This document shows, one piece after another, positions 14,878 through 24,424 of a stretch of DNA of 64,000 bases (position 1 is the first letter of the stretch; every line of letters starts with the position of its first letter). This DNA is from Betaproteobacteria bacterium (lineage in GTDB: Bacteria > Bdellovibrionota_B > Oligoflexia > Silvanigrellales > Silvanigrellaceae): the NCBI GenBank assembly GCA_016868315.1, contig VGHE01000012.1:17848-81847 (forward strand), given 5' to 3'. Below the pieces are notes generated by a model. That model ran no database searches, was not told where the DNA came from, and worked only from the letters and a program-made list of their open reading frames with translations. Both the position numbers and the translations under genes were made by a program.

Positions 14878-16980
14878 TCACTTTGGTGGTTTGATTTCTC
14901 CGTTGAATAGCTTCTGGACGGCCTGGTGGAATTGACTCACAGTAATGGCCTCTCGAAACAAAATGGCTGGTTTTCCATTGAAGTCGGAGCCCGCCGGATA
15001 GATGCCTACGGCCGGAAGTCCGGCGAGATCCCAGCGCTGTGTGAGTTCTTCAGAGGCTGGGTTTGACTCTGTGAAATCGATTTTTAAGGCAATGAAGTGT
15101 TGGTTGAGGAGCGCCTCGACTCCAGACTCACTCCAAACCTCAGCATCCATTTTCAAACATGCCACACACCATTGTGCCCATGCATCGACAAGCAGTCCCT
15201 TCCTCTCAAGCTTTGCTGCTTGCACGGCTTTGTTCCAGTCTTTGTACCATTGCGCACTGTCATTTTGCATTGAACCCGCCGGCGGCACCTCGACCGGATC
15301 ACCAATGCGATCGATTGATGGCCAGCTGGGTAAAGACATGGGTACGAATCCTTTGACCAGCGACAGGGTCATCCACAATGCGAGGATGGTGAGTCCAATC
15401 TGAGTGCCCAAGAGCTTGAGGGGATGCTGAATCGAGCGGTTCTGCCAGACAAGAAAGATGATGGTCAGCACTGAAATTGTGACAACTCCAGTGAGGTTCG
15501 GCTGTGCATAAAGGATTGAAAAGAGTGGAATGGTGCCAAGGAAGATCTTCAAGTAATAGAGCGACAGTGAAAACATCAGGGCAGCAAATACGTTTTTGAC
15601 GAGGTCAATGAGCTTACCTGCGCGAGGCAGTTTTTTGAAATGCTGTGAAAGCATTCCAAGCACAAGATAAGGTGCCCCAAAACCAGCAGCGAAAACGCTC
15701 ATAAGAGTGAAACCGTAAACGGGATCTTTGGTTTGCCCGACAAGCACAAGCAGCAAGCTCAGCACAGGACCTGTGCAGGGCGCAGCAACGAGACCTGAGA
15801 CAGCACCCATGGTCAGCAGAGCCAAAGTCGGTGAGCGCCGTGACAATGGAATTTTGTTGCCCAGACTCTGCAGCCGCGAAAGATCGATTGATCCGAGCAT
15901 CGACAGGCCGAGCAAGAACATCAAGACCGCGAGTCCAAAATTGAAACTTCGACTCTGCAGGATTCCGCCAAACAGAGAGCCTGTCATGCCAGCAATAACA
16001 CCCATACTCGCATAAGCGAGTATGACACCCAGGACATAGACGAGAGCTGGAACAAACGACTGCACAGGGGTGGAGTCGTCATCGCTCCTTTTGGTTTGTG
16101 AAAGCACGTTGAGCGTGATGGGAATCATTGGATAGACACAAGGTGTGAGGTTCATCAGCAAGCCTGCGAGGAAAAGCGCAGGAAAAAGAAACCAACTTCT
16201 TTGTCCGAGTGTGCGCTGAACCTGAGCGGTGATGCTGTCGGTGAGTGACACTTCCACTGCAGGTGCAGGTGGAATTGCGGGCGTTGGTGTGGGTGTAGCT
16301 GTGAGAGTAGGCGCTGCCGTTGGTGTGGGTGTAGCTGTGAGAGTAGGCGCTGCCGTTGGTGTGGGTGCCAGAGAGCTTGCGGACGATGAGCCAACCAGAC
16401 CCGGAAGTGTGCCTTTTGGTTCTGGACGTGACACCTCTCCTTTTCTTGCATTCACAAGAAAATATGTGGGCAAAAGACAAGTATTGACCGAGCAGGCCTC
16501 AAATCGAATGCGTAGCACCCCAGTTTCATCCATGGGTAGGTCAGACGTCGCAATAAACCGTGTTCCCTTGTCGAAGATTGCACGCGGTTCATTGTAAAAA
16601 GGATCTTGTACGACCTTCGCTTGGGGATCGGCACTGGTTTGCAGAGCTATGGGAGCATTCAGTGTTGCGGTGCTCTTGTATTCGAACCGCAGACCCTTTT
16701 CGTAGATTTTGAAGCCGCCTCGGGTGTCGAGCTCGAGCACAGCGCTTGTTCCTGTGCCCTGATTTGACAGACCAACAAGTCTGAATTGAACCACATTCGC
16801 AGGGTCAATTTTGTTCAGCTCCTTGAGTGGTGCGCTGAAAGGGTCGTCGAGAGCCACGGCACTTTGGTGCGGAAAGCACAACGAGGCGATGCAGACAACC
16901 ACACCTACAGCGAGTAGGCTTCGGCGCAAAAGACGGGTTGGCAATTTCAGCAATGCCAGAGTATCACCATTGTTGAGCAT
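14878..16980 (-). CDS. dsbD: Thiol:disulfide interchange protein DsbD
   Basis: A 700-residue inner-membrane protein that carries electrons from cytoplasmic thioredoxin to periplasmic thiol proteins, including those used for cytochrome c maturation. Order: signal peptide (to about residue 43); N-terminal periplasmic domain with the redox pair in EACSVNTCL; a Pro/Thr-rich linker containing a 12-residue repeat; an eight-span CcdA-like membrane domain starting near FLAGLLMNLTPCVYPM, with the second membrane cysteine in VAAPCTGPVLS; and a C-terminal thioredoxin domain with WCVAC (C605, C608). All three redox pairs are present. The ATG is only 29 bases from the divergent gpmI start, so the promoters must overlap. 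Confidence 0.95.
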   Translation of the reverse strand: MLNNGDTLALLKLPTRLLRRSLLAVGVVVCIASLCFPHQSAVALDDPFSAPLKELNKIDPANVVQFRLVGLSNQGTGTSAVLELDTRGGFKIYEKGLRFEYKSTATLNAPIALQTSADPQAKVVQDPFYNEPRAIFDKGTRFIATSDLPMDETGVLRIRFEACSVNTCLLPTYFLVNARKGEVSRPEPKGTLPGLVGSSSASSLAPTPTAAPTLTATPTPTAAPTLTATPTPTPAIPPAPAVEVSLTDSITAQVQRTLGQRSWFLFPALFLAGLLMNLTPCVYPMIPITLNVLSQTKRSDDDSTPVQSFVPALVYVLGVILAYASMGVIAGMTGSLFGGILQSRSFNFGLAVLMFLLGLSMLGSIDLSRLQSLGNKIPLSRRSPTLALLTMGAVSGLVAAPCTGPVLSLLLVLVGQTKDPVYGFTLMSVFAAGFGAPYLVLGMLSQHFKKLPRAGKLIDLVKNVFAALMFSLSLYYLKIFLGTIPLFSILYAQPNLTGVVTISVLTIIFLVWQNRSIQHPLKLLGTQIGLTILALWMTLSLVKGFVPMSLPSWPSIDRIGDPVEVPPAGSMQNDSAQWYKDWNKAVQAAKLERKGLLVDAWAQWCVACLKMDAEVWSESGVEALLNQHFIALKIDFTESNPASEELTQRWDLAGLPAVGIYPAGSDFNGKPAILFREAITVSQFHQAVQKLFNGEIKPPK
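16286..16367. repeat. 36-bp tandem repeat inside dsbD
   Basis: Two exact 36-bp copies (16286-16321, 16322-16357) and ten bases of a third encode the Pro/Thr/Ala-rich linker of DsbD. Because the unit is a multiple of three, copy-number change keeps the frame and only alters linker length. Confidence 0.9.
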
Positions 16981-17009
16981 TTGAGTCCCGAATTAAGAGA
17001 GAAGAAATT

Positions 17010-19748
17010 ATGGCTGTTGATACACCATCTGCCCTGTCGAAATCTATCATGAACACCCGCGTCGATCACAAAGTCCTGGTCGTCGTTCTCGACGGTGTGG
17101 GTTGGAAAGACACTCAGGATCACGTGACCCTGCAGCTGGCACATCAGGCTGGTTTGCTTCCTTCGGCAGCATTTGTTGGGGGCAATGCCGTTGCTGCTGC
17201 TTACACGCCCCATCTTTCGAGTCTGATGCAGAGATCCCTGAGCCGCACACTTCTTGCCCACGGTCCGAGCGTGGGTTTGCCCTCGGAAGATGACATGGGG
17301 AACAGCGAGGTCGGACACAACGCACTCGGTGCTGGCCGGGTTTTCGCGCAAGGTGCAAAACTTGTGGGCGAAGCGATTGCAAGCGGTCGTCTTTTTGAAG
17401 GCGAGGGCTGGAAAAAGGTCGCACACCGCTCTGAGCTGCACTCGGGAAAAAACTCACTACACCTGTGCGGACTCTTTTCCGATGGCAATGTTCACAGTCA
17501 TATCGATCATCTGTTCGCGCTTCTGACTGCCGCTAAAAAAGAAGGTGTGCGCAAAGTGCGTTTGCATCTTCTGCTTGACGGACGTGATGTTGGTCCCGAC
17601 ACGGCAGAGCTCTACGCTCAAAAGCTCAGCGCTTTCCTTCGAACCGTGGTGGATAAAGATTTCGACTGCTGTGTTGCGAGTGGCGGTGGGCGCATGTTTG
17701 TGACCATGGATCGCTACGAGAGTGACTGGTCAATTGTCGAGCGCGGATACAACGCTCACGTCTTGGGAGAGGGACGTGCTTTCAAGTCACTCGAGGAGGC
17801 TTTGCAAACCTTCCGTTCAGAGGGTCTGAAGACCGACCAGAATTTGCCTCCGTTTGTTGTTGCGAAAGATGGTCAACCGGTTGGAACTGTGGGCGACGGC
17901 GATAGTTTCGTGTTTTTCAATTTCCGGGGTGACCGTGCCATTCAGATCTCTCGCGCACTCACCGAACAAAACTTTAAGCCATTTGTGCGCAAGAGGTTTC
18001 CGCAGGTGGTTTATGCCGGAATGATGCAATACGACGGCGATTTGAAACTACCAGAAATTTATCTTGTTGAGCCGCCACTCATCGACAGAACCATGGGTGA
18101 GTTGTTGAGTGTAACGGGTGTCAAGCAATTTGCGTGCAGCGAGACTCAAAAATACGGGCATGTGACCTATTTCTGGAATGGCAATCGCAGTGGGAAGTTC
18201 AATGAGAGTCTTGAGAATTACGTTGAGATTCCATCTGATCTGCAGCCCTTTGCTGAGCGTCCTTGGATGAAATCTGCAGAAATCGCCGATCGAACCATTC
18301 TTGAAATGCAAAAAAGTAGCTTCAGGGTTGGGCGTATAAATTTTGCGAATGGCGATATGGTTGGGCACACAGGAGATTTTGCAGCCACACTTGTCTCGGT
18401 GGCCGCAGTTGATTTGGCGTTGGGTCGAATTCTTCAGTGCGCGATTGAAACCAACACGGTTGTAATTGTCACGGCAGACCACGGCAACGCCGACGAAATG
18501 TTTGAGCTCGACAAGAAGTCAGGAAAAATACAATACGATACACGCGGTGTACCTCGCGCAAAAACGAGTCATACACTCTCTCCTGTACCGTTCTGTATTT
18601 TCAATGCTGAAGTTCTTCAGCGCGAAATTCACTTACGCAATGATCTTCCAAAGGCTGGCTTGGCCAACGTGGCCGCAACAGTGCTTGAGCTTGCCGGATT
18701 CCAGCCACCTTCAGCGTATGAACCGAGCTTGATTGTTCTCGGGCAGGAGAAAGGTTCGGGCGATTCCAAGTCCAGATTGACAGACACTGCTGCTGTAACC
18801 ATGTCTCTTCATTCTGGCTATCATCCGAAGCTTGTTAAGAGGGCAGAGCTCGCATCGCACCGGGAGTTTTTTAGTCTTGGCTTGAAGTCGGTGATGTTTG
18901 CAAAGACCGTAGCTGCTTTGCGCGCGCAAGACGGTTGCCCATGGGACAAAGAGCAAAACATCGAATCCCTGCGACCCTACCTCGTGGAAGAGGCTTATGA
19001 AGCGATTGAGGCTGCTGCACAATACGCAAAGGCAGGCGATTTGGAGACTGCGAAAGCTTATTGCGGTGAGCTGGGAGATGTTCTCTTGCAGGTTTTCCTC
19101 AACGCACAGATTGCCTCTGAGCAAAAGCATTTTACTGTGGCCTCAGTTTTTGATGACATCTGTGAAAAGATGATTCGCCGTCATCCGCACGTTTTCGCAA
19201 CATCGGAAAATGTAAAAACCTCTGCCGATGTGATGCGGCAATGGGATGCGATCAAGGCGCAAGAGAGCAACGCACAAGCGCTGAATCAGCCTAAATCCCT
19301 GTTGCATAAGACCCGCAAGAAGTCGGCGCAACCGACATTGGCTTGGACATCGGCCGTTTCAAAGGCCTCGTGGAAACTTGGATTCGCATGGAAGACTCTC
19401 GAGCAAACGTTCGCAGATCTCTCTTCAGAAATTGAAGAGCTAAGGCGCGAGGTTTTTGTCGATGCACCCGAGCGCAGTCGGGTTGCCGATGAAGTCGGAG
19501 ATGTTGTTCTTGCGTTGGCAAATGTTGTTGTCTTTCTCAATGAGATGAAATTTTCTGGCGCTGAACCTTCGCTGGACTTGGATCTGTCGGCCCGCGCGAG
19601 CGTGGAGAAATTTCTTTCGCGATTTGAAGGAATGGAAAACATCCTGCGTGAACGTGGAGTCGATGTGACAGAAGACTATGCCAAAGGTCTCTCACTTGAG
19701 GTTTGGGATGAGTTGTGGCGGGAAGCCAAGCGAAGAAAATACAGTTGA
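17010..19748 (+). CDS. gpmI: GpmI phosphoglycerate mutase fused to MazG pyrophosphohydrolase
   Basis: A 912-residue fusion. Residues 1 to about 575 are cofactor-independent phosphoglycerate mutase, interconverting 3- and 2-phosphoglycerate with two manganese ions: VVLDGVGW, catalytic Ser in NSEVGH (S99), LLDGRDVGPDT, and ADHGNADEM (489-497). Residues about 625-912 are a two-domain MazG, which hydrolyses nucleoside triphosphates to monophosphates: GCPWDKEQ (642-649), VEEAYEAIEAA with E660/E661, GELGDVLLQV, then a second copy with EIEELRREV and DEVGDVVLALANV. Both enzymes are complete, with one uninterrupted frame across the joint. The start ATG 17010 has GAGAGAAG upstream. Glycolysis and nucleotide clean-up are not normally joined, so the reason for the fusion is unclear. 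Confidence 0.93.
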   Translation: MAVDTPSALSKSIMNTRVDHKVLVVVLDGVGWKDTQDHVTLQLAHQAGLLPSAAFVGGNAVAAAYTPHLSSLMQRSLSRTLLAHGPSVGLPSEDDMGNSEVGHNALGAGRVFAQGAKLVGEAIASGRLFEGEGWKKVAHRSELHSGKNSLHLCGLFSDGNVHSHIDHLFALLTAAKKEGVRKVRLHLLLDGRDVGPDTAELYAQKLSAFLRTVVDKDFDCCVASGGGRMFVTMDRYESDWSIVERGYNAHVLGEGRAFKSLEEALQTFRSEGLKTDQNLPPFVVAKDGQPVGTVGDGDSFVFFNFRGDRAIQISRALTEQNFKPFVRKRFPQVVYAGMMQYDGDLKLPEIYLVEPPLIDRTMGELLSVTGVKQFACSETQKYGHVTYFWNGNRSGKFNESLENYVEIPSDLQPFAERPWMKSAEIADRTILEMQKSSFRVGRINFANGDMVGHTGDFAATLVSVAAVDLALGRILQCAIETNTVVIVTADHGNADEMFELDKKSGKIQYDTRGVPRAKTSHTLSPVPFCIFNAEVLQREIHLRNDLPKAGLANVAATVLELAGFQPPSAYEPSLIVLGQEKGSGDSKSRLTDTAAVTMSLHSGYHPKLVKRAELASHREFFSLGLKSVMFAKTVAALRAQDGCPWDKEQNIESLRPYLVEEAYEAIEAAAQYAKAGDLETAKAYCGELGDVLLQVFLNAQIASEQKHFTVASVFDDICEKMIRRHPHVFATSENVKTSADVMRQWDAIKAQESNAQALNQPKSLLHKTRKKSAQPTLAWTSAVSKASWKLGFAWKTLEQTFADLSSEIEELRREVFVDAPERSRVADEVGDVVLALANVVVFLNEMKFSGAEPSLDLDLSARASVEKFLSRFEGMENILRERGVDVTEDYAKGLSLEVWDELWREAKRRKYS

Positions 19749-19848
19749 GAGGTTCAAAGAACAGCTTGCAAGAGGGGCTGCTTCGGGGCATCCTATTTCG
19801 ATGCCGTAGGCACATTTTGTTCAAGCTCTGCACACTCAAGAGGCATAT

Positions 19849-20877
19849 ATGGTTTTGAAGAAGCTCTTTGGCAAACGTGACGCAGAAACAGCCCCAGGCG
19901 CTGTTCCGGCGGTCGAAAAAAATACACCCAAGGCGGGAGCCACAGCAGCACCCGAAGTTTCTCCCGAAGAGAGTGCCACAGGCGACGCGTCGGAGCCCAA
20001 AGCTGCTCTTTTTCTCGAGCAGGCTATGGTTGAGAACGCCCGTCAGGATACTCAAGACAGCCGTCGGAAGGTCTATCAGGAGCTTCTGTTCTCTGAACTT
20101 CTGCTTGCCTTGTCTGAACCCGAGGCTGGCGCAGCAGCAGAGCAGTCTGCTGAAAATGGTCAGAATATGAGCGTCGCAATTCTCCAGAATTCTGCGGGCA
20201 CACCCTTTGCAGCTGCGTTCACAAGCGGTGCTGCCGCGCGTCGCTGGCGCCCCGACGGTGGACAGTACGTGTCCGTGCGTGGCCAAGACATTTTCAAACT
20301 TCTCGAACCCAGCCCGGCTGAAGTCATTGTGGTGAACCCGGGCAGTGCGCCGTTTATTTTGCTCTCCAAAGTGGAGTATCGCCAATTGGCCATGGGTATT
20401 GTGCCGCAAACTCAGCAAAGTCCGGTTCAGGTTGCGAGCGGTGCCGGTGAGGCGCAGGGCGCGGGCGACGGTCAGATGCAAGTGGCCTTCCCGCCAGACG
20501 TGTTCAACGATGAGCAAAAGGCTCGCGCGAAGAGTATGCTTAGTTCTAATGCAAAAGTTGAGGCTGCGGTGCTCGGAGCCATTCTTCCACCCAATGCGGG
20601 CGAGTCCGGCTGGATCCGAACCATCTTCCTCCGCGTTTCTGGCCTCGAAGAGAGCCCAGAAGCCATGCAGTCCTTTTGTGGTGCTGTAAAAGATAGCATT
20701 GTGGCGGGTCAGGATGAGCTTTTTGGTGCCGTTCCGTTCGAAGTGGGCGTTATGCCTGACCCCAATTTCTGGCAGGCAATGCATCAAAACGGAATCATTC
20801 TCTTTGACAAGAATCCCCCTCCTATGTCACAGCCTGAAGCGAAAGAGGGCGTTGTGGACGCCCATCTTGAGGCGTGA
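19849..20877 (+). CDS. SseB-like protein
   Basis: A 342-residue cytoplasmic protein. After a basic start and an Ala/Pro/Glu-rich disordered stretch (to about residue 65), residues about 70-180 resemble the SseB N-terminal domain (enhanced serine sensitivity family), including FLEQAMVEN and EVIVVNPGSAPFILLSKVEY. Residues about 215-320 fit the SseB C-terminal domain. The biochemical role of SseB is not established; related domains appear in secretion-linked proteins. It follows gpmI-mazG by 100 bases and is followed by an unknown gene 69 bases later. Confidence 0.65.
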   Translation: MVLKKLFGKRDAETAPGAVPAVEKNTPKAGATAAPEVSPEESATGDASEPKAALFLEQAMVENARQDTQDSRRKVYQELLFSELLLALSEPEAGAAAEQSAENGQNMSVAILQNSAGTPFAAAFTSGAAARRWRPDGGQYVSVRGQDIFKLLEPSPAEVIVVNPGSAPFILLSKVEYRQLAMGIVPQTQQSPVQVASGAGEAQGAGDGQMQVAFPPDVFNDEQKARAKSMLSSNAKVEAAVLGAILPPNAGESGWIRTIFLRVSGLEESPEAMQSFCGAVKDSIVAGQDELFGAVPFEVGVMPDPNFWQAMHQNGIILFDKNPPPMSQPEAKEGVVDAHLEA

Positions 20878-20946
20878 CCTCCGGCTGAAATCGCTTTGTG
20901 ATATAGCTGGCTCTCTTTGCGCCCCTCTTCGTTTGGAGTCCTTCTG

Positions 20947-21498
20947 ATGGCAGATGTTCGTAAAGGAAAAGCTAGTCCGGTTCAGAAGCCACGTGCGCGT
21001 GTTGCTGCTGCCGTCGCTAAGCCTGTTTCCTCAATTGCCGAACTCAAACGCCTGCTTGTCGAAACCCAAGACCAGCTGAGTCTGATTCATGGAGTTCTCG
21101 AGGAATTGTGCGAGCGCCAGGAAGCTCTCTCTGCCTGGCAGATGGAATTTTCCAAGCGCCTTGTTACCCTCCAGGAAGCGCAGTGGCGCTCTCTCGAAGA
21201 TCTTGCTGGAGTCGACATGGGGAATCCCGTCGAGAAGGCCTTCGGAGTTCAGTTCGAAAACTCCGATCCAGCGCAGCTCGAAGATCAACTCGATGATGCT
21301 CAGAAGCTCATGGAGCAGGTTAATTCAGATGCCATGTCGAAGCGGGCTGTGCGTTTGCGTAAACGTAAAGGCGCATCGCGTATGGAATCTGTCTCGGAAG
21401 ACGACATTCTTTCGGGTCAATCGGCTGTCGAATCTCTACGCGAGGACACCTCTCCTGAGAGTGTTTTCGTTATTCCTGAAAAGGTCGATGTGCACTGA
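20947..21498 (+). CDS. Helical cytoplasmic protein of unknown function
   Basis: A 183-residue protein starting at ATG 20947 (GGAG upstream); an in-frame TTG 30 bases earlier is unlikely. A basic Ala/Lys/Pro-rich N terminus of about 30 residues precedes a probable coiled coil (about 35-90, ELKRLLVETQDQL then LEELCERQEAL), and a charged C-terminal tail. It has no known motif. Its position between the SseB-like gene and kdsD suggests a shared transcript, but no function can be given. Confidence 0.6.
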   Translation: MADVRKGKASPVQKPRARVAAAVAKPVSSIAELKRLLVETQDQLSLIHGVLEELCERQEALSAWQMEFSKRLVTLQEAQWRSLEDLAGVDMGNPVEKAFGVQFENSDPAQLEDQLDDAQKLMEQVNSDAMSKRAVRLRKRKGASRMESVSEDDILSGQSAVESLREDTSPESVFVIPEKVDVH

Positions 21499-21554
21499 GT
21501 CTGAAATGCAACTTTCGTTTCCCACCTTAAAATTAACACCAAGGGAGGAATGTG

Positions 21555-22604
21555 ATGGAGCGTGATATTCTCTCCAGCGCCTCCGAACGCGCGCTGCATA
21601 TGAGCCGCGCAATAGAACAGCTGCACTCTCAGCTACAAACGTCCCCCAAATTTCAAGAGGCTTTTGTCCACGTTCTCGAACTCCTCTGTCGGTGCCGCAT
21701 ACCTGAGACGGGTGCGCCGCGTATCGACTCCTTTGCACCGCATAAAACTCTGCACTTTGTGGCGGTTGGCAAGTCGGGTGGGGTGGCTCAGGTTCTTGTT
21801 TCGATGTTGGCGAGCGTGGGAATCAACGCGCGCTTTCTGCACCCGACAGAAGCTCTGCATGGAGATTTGGGTTCAGTTGTTGGTGGCGACCCGGTGTTGC
21901 TTGTGTCCAACAACGGTCGCAGCGCTGAGTTGCTCGCCGTATTACCTCTCCTACGCGAGCGCGGATGTGATTTGGTGGCGGTCACGAGCCGTCCCGACTC
22001 CCCGTTGGCACAAGGCTGCAGCACTACACTCCAGTTGCCTGTCCAGAGCGAAGCTTGCCCTTTAAATCAGGCTCCTCTGACAAGCACTGTGACCACGCTT
22101 GCACTGGGTCAGTTGCTGGTTGCTGCATCCATGGAGCGGCGTCTTTTTGATTTGGCTTCGTACGCTCGCAATCACCCCGGCGGAGCAATAGGCAAACGAA
22201 TTTTTGTTCGGGTCGAAGACCTTATGGTTTGTGGTCAGTTTCTTCCGCGCGTGCGTGTAGATGCTACTTTCAAAGACGTTATCTCGCGCATGACCGAATG
22301 CGCGATGGGTGCACTGCTGGTGGTCGATGATGCCGACTCCATGCATGGCTTCGTTGCGGAACGAGACCTGCGTGCTGCAATGGAATTGCATGGGCCAAAG
22401 GTTTTTGAGTGCACCGTCCATGATTTTATGAATCCCAACCCAATCACACTTGCTCCAGGGACGCTTGCGGTTGAGGCTCTCCAGCTGATGGAAAATCGCC
22501 CACGTCCTTTGAACGCAGTTCCGATTGTTGATGCAAGTGGGAAGGCCGTGGGTCTGCTGCGACTCCACGACCTCGTTTCTGCAGGAATCACTGCATCGAG
22601 TTGA
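21555..22604 (+). CDS. kdsD: Arabinose-5-phosphate isomerase KdsD
   Basis: A 349-residue enzyme converting ribulose-5-phosphate to arabinose-5-phosphate, the first step toward Kdo of lipopolysaccharide. Residues about 50-185 are a SIS sugar-isomerase domain (VAVGKSGGVAQVL, LLVSNNGRSAEL, then NHPGGAIGKRI). Two CBS domains follow (about 205-345; VEDLMV and VHDFMNPNPIT). ATG 21555 is six bases from GGGAGGA and is preferred over GTG 21552. GutQ-type paralogues have the same layout, so exact assignment rests on its being the only copy seen here. Its presence supports a Kdo-containing outer membrane. Confidence 0.9.
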   Translation: MERDILSSASERALHMSRAIEQLHSQLQTSPKFQEAFVHVLELLCRCRIPETGAPRIDSFAPHKTLHFVAVGKSGGVAQVLVSMLASVGINARFLHPTEALHGDLGSVVGGDPVLLVSNNGRSAELLAVLPLLRERGCDLVAVTSRPDSPLAQGCSTTLQLPVQSEACPLNQAPLTSTVTTLALGQLLVAASMERRLFDLASYARNHPGGAIGKRIFVRVEDLMVCGQFLPRVRVDATFKDVISRMTECAMGALLVVDDADSMHGFVAERDLRAAMELHGPKVFECTVHDFMNPNPITLAPGTLAVEALQLMENRPRPLNAVPIVDASGKAVGLLRLHDLVSAGITASS

Positions 22605-22605
22605 G

Positions 22606-23523
22606 TTACATCAACTCATCTCCGTTCTCTCGGAGTTTGCTGCGGATCCAGTCTTTGTAATGGCGTGCATCGGTGTATGAATTGTCGAGACCGATGCAGG
22701 TCTGGAAAATCTCAATTCCTGCAGAAGTGACTCCCACCACAACCCATTTGCCTTCGGCGGTGCGGGTGTACATTGGGCCTCCCGAATCTCCGGCGCAGGC
22801 TCCTTTCATCCAGCCACCGACGTTGAGAGTTTTCGCCTTGGTGTCGATATCTTGCAGTGGCACGCTCACTTCTCTCAATAGGCCGGTATTGTTATTGCGG
22901 CGGCTCAGGGTCACGCCATAGCCAACAAGTGTGACTTGTTGCTTTTCAGTCAGTTCGAAGTCTTCTGAGGCCACTTCCACCGGCGAGTACGGCTCTGGAA
23001 TTTCTTCATCGAGTAGAACAATACCAATATCGTTCGGAGCCGCGGCCGGATTGCCACTGAGTGTCAGCTCAGGGTTCCAATCGGGATGAGGAATGACTTT
23101 TTTGGCGCGGATCCAGTTGTTGCTTTTGGCAGCTTTGAGTCCGAACGATGCGATGAAATCCTGCACCCGTGGAAACACCAATGTATCGCCTTTGAGTTGC
23201 GTCTGAGGATCAAAATCCTGCAGGCAGTGCGCTGCTGTCATGAGTGCTTTGCGTGAAATAACGGTCGCAGTGCAGAAGGATTTGCCCAAATCAAGAAGGC
23301 TCGAGGCTCTTGAACGGAGGTTGCCGAGGTGATCGGAAGTCAGAGCAACTGTCGAGTATCGACGTGCATCATCGACATCGCTTTGCACAGCGCGACCACC
23401 CACAATGTTGAGCCTCGAGTCACGGTGCTCATGTCTTTTCTCTTCGCCACATCCAACACCAATTGAGGAGATCAGGACTGCCAGAGCGGGAAGAATCACA
23501 TTCGAATTGTGGCTGTGCCGCAT
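22606..23523 (-). CDS. Trypsin-like serine protease lipoprotein
   Basis: A 305-residue S1-family protease. The N terminus is a lipoprotein signal ending at IGVGCG (cysteine near residue 26). The mature enzyme begins near IVGGRAV, the chymotrypsin-type activation site. The catalytic triad is complete: H99 in LMTAAHC, D165 in APNDIGIVLLD, S247 in CAGDSGGPMY. The protease domain fills the whole protein. It is probably anchored in the envelope or released to attack external protein. It follows the upstream unknown secreted gene by 33 bases on the same strand and converges with kdsD with one base between stops. Confidence 0.92.
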   Translation of the reverse strand: MRHSHNSNVILPALAVLISSIGVGCGEEKRHEHRDSRLNIVGGRAVQSDVDDARRYSTVALTSDHLGNLRSRASSLLDLGKSFCTATVISRKALMTAAHCLQDFDPQTQLKGDTLVFPRVQDFIASFGLKAAKSNNWIRAKKVIPHPDWNPELTLSGNPAAAPNDIGIVLLDEEIPEPYSPVEVASEDFELTEKQQVTLVGYGVTLSRRNNNTGLLREVSVPLQDIDTKAKTLNVGGWMKGACAGDSGGPMYTRTAEGKWVVVGVTSAGIEIFQTCIGLDNSYTDARHYKDWIRSKLRENGDELM

Positions 23524-23556
23524 TTTCTGTCCTCCTGTTAGGGGTCCAATTGCATT

Positions 23557-24348
23557 TCAAAGCGACTCGTAGAATTTGTTCAGAGACTCTCCATTGAGAA
23601 CGCGGACGTGAATCAGTGAGTCCAGTTGAAGTGATTTTTCGAGATAAACAGAGGATTGAAAGGCTCTCTTGCGTTGCGAGTTTGGAGAGCATTGTTCCGG
23701 AGGAAGAAGTTCGGCAATCGGTTGCACCACCAGCGTGTTGTCGGCTCCAAGATGTGTCCGCAGCTGTTTCATCACAAAACATCCGCGCGCAGGAATGACA
23801 GGCCAGTTACCGCTCAAAACCAGTTTTTGTCGGATTCCCAAGGTTCCTGGAAGAAGCACAACTTCCTCCACAGGGGCATAGAGGAATTCATCAGGTGCTG
23901 CACTCACCGCCCGTTTGACCACCAAGGGGAGAGGAGCCAGTGACGGCATCCCTTCAACTTCAATTTTCCAAGTCCCTTCGCGCAGTGTTCCAAAGGTGAC
24001 GCGCTGAATAAAGGGCACAATGACCTGTGCGCAGGGTTCACCCTTGTAAACGTAGGATAACGGTCTCAAGCGAATAAGCCTTTTTTCCGCATCAATACTC
24101 TTTTCGACCATGCCAGTCTTCATGCAGGCATTTGAAAAGCGCCCTTGGATAATGACCTCTGCATTGTCATTGTCGTCGAAGCCTTGCGGAACAAAAACAT
24201 GTTCCACAGGAGCAGGCTCGAGTGTAACGGTTGGTGCCATGTGAGCCTCGGTTTGAGCAAATGCAGGAATGAAGAAAACGAGCATTGCAGAGTATGCGGC
24301 ATCCACAAGAATCCTTGAGATGCAGCTTCGCTTGATGTTGTCTGACAT
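23557..24348 (-). CDS. Secreted protein of unknown function
   Basis: A 263-residue protein. The reading frame extends farther upstream, but ATG 24348 follows GAGAGG and begins a signal peptide (MSDNIKRSCISRILV, then a hydrophobic stretch ending PAFAQTEA), so that start is used. The mature part is beta-rich with four cysteines and no catalytic motif. The sequence repeats a pattern of short beta segments (for example VTFGTLREGTWKIEVEGMPS) that suggests an immunoglobulin-like fold, but I do not recognise a family. It is likely co-transcribed with the downstream protease; a partner or inhibitor role is only a guess. Confidence 0.6.
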   Translation of the reverse strand: MSDNIKRSCISRILVDAAYSAMLVFFIPAFAQTEAHMAPTVTLEPAPVEHVFVPQGFDDNDNAEVIIQGRFSNACMKTGMVEKSIDAEKRLIRLRPLSYVYKGEPCAQVIVPFIQRVTFGTLREGTWKIEVEGMPSLAPLPLVVKRAVSAAPDEFLYAPVEEVVLLPGTLGIRQKLVLSGNWPVIPARGCFVMKQLRTHLGADNTLVVQPIAELLPPEQCSPNSQRKRAFQSSVYLEKSLQLDSLIHVRVLNGESLNKFYESL

Positions 24349-24424
24349 GTCATACCTCTCGACGGGTGTTGTGGCTTGGGCGTGAAAGTTAAAATCAGGA
24401 AAATTTGAATTTTCAGCAGAACAT

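Noticed and set aside
19537..20787. A 416-residue minus-strand reading frame over the end of gpmI-mazG and the SseB-like gene
   Set aside because: It is wholly antisense to two supported genes, has no ribosome site, and its Cys/Arg/His-rich composition is unlike a real protein.
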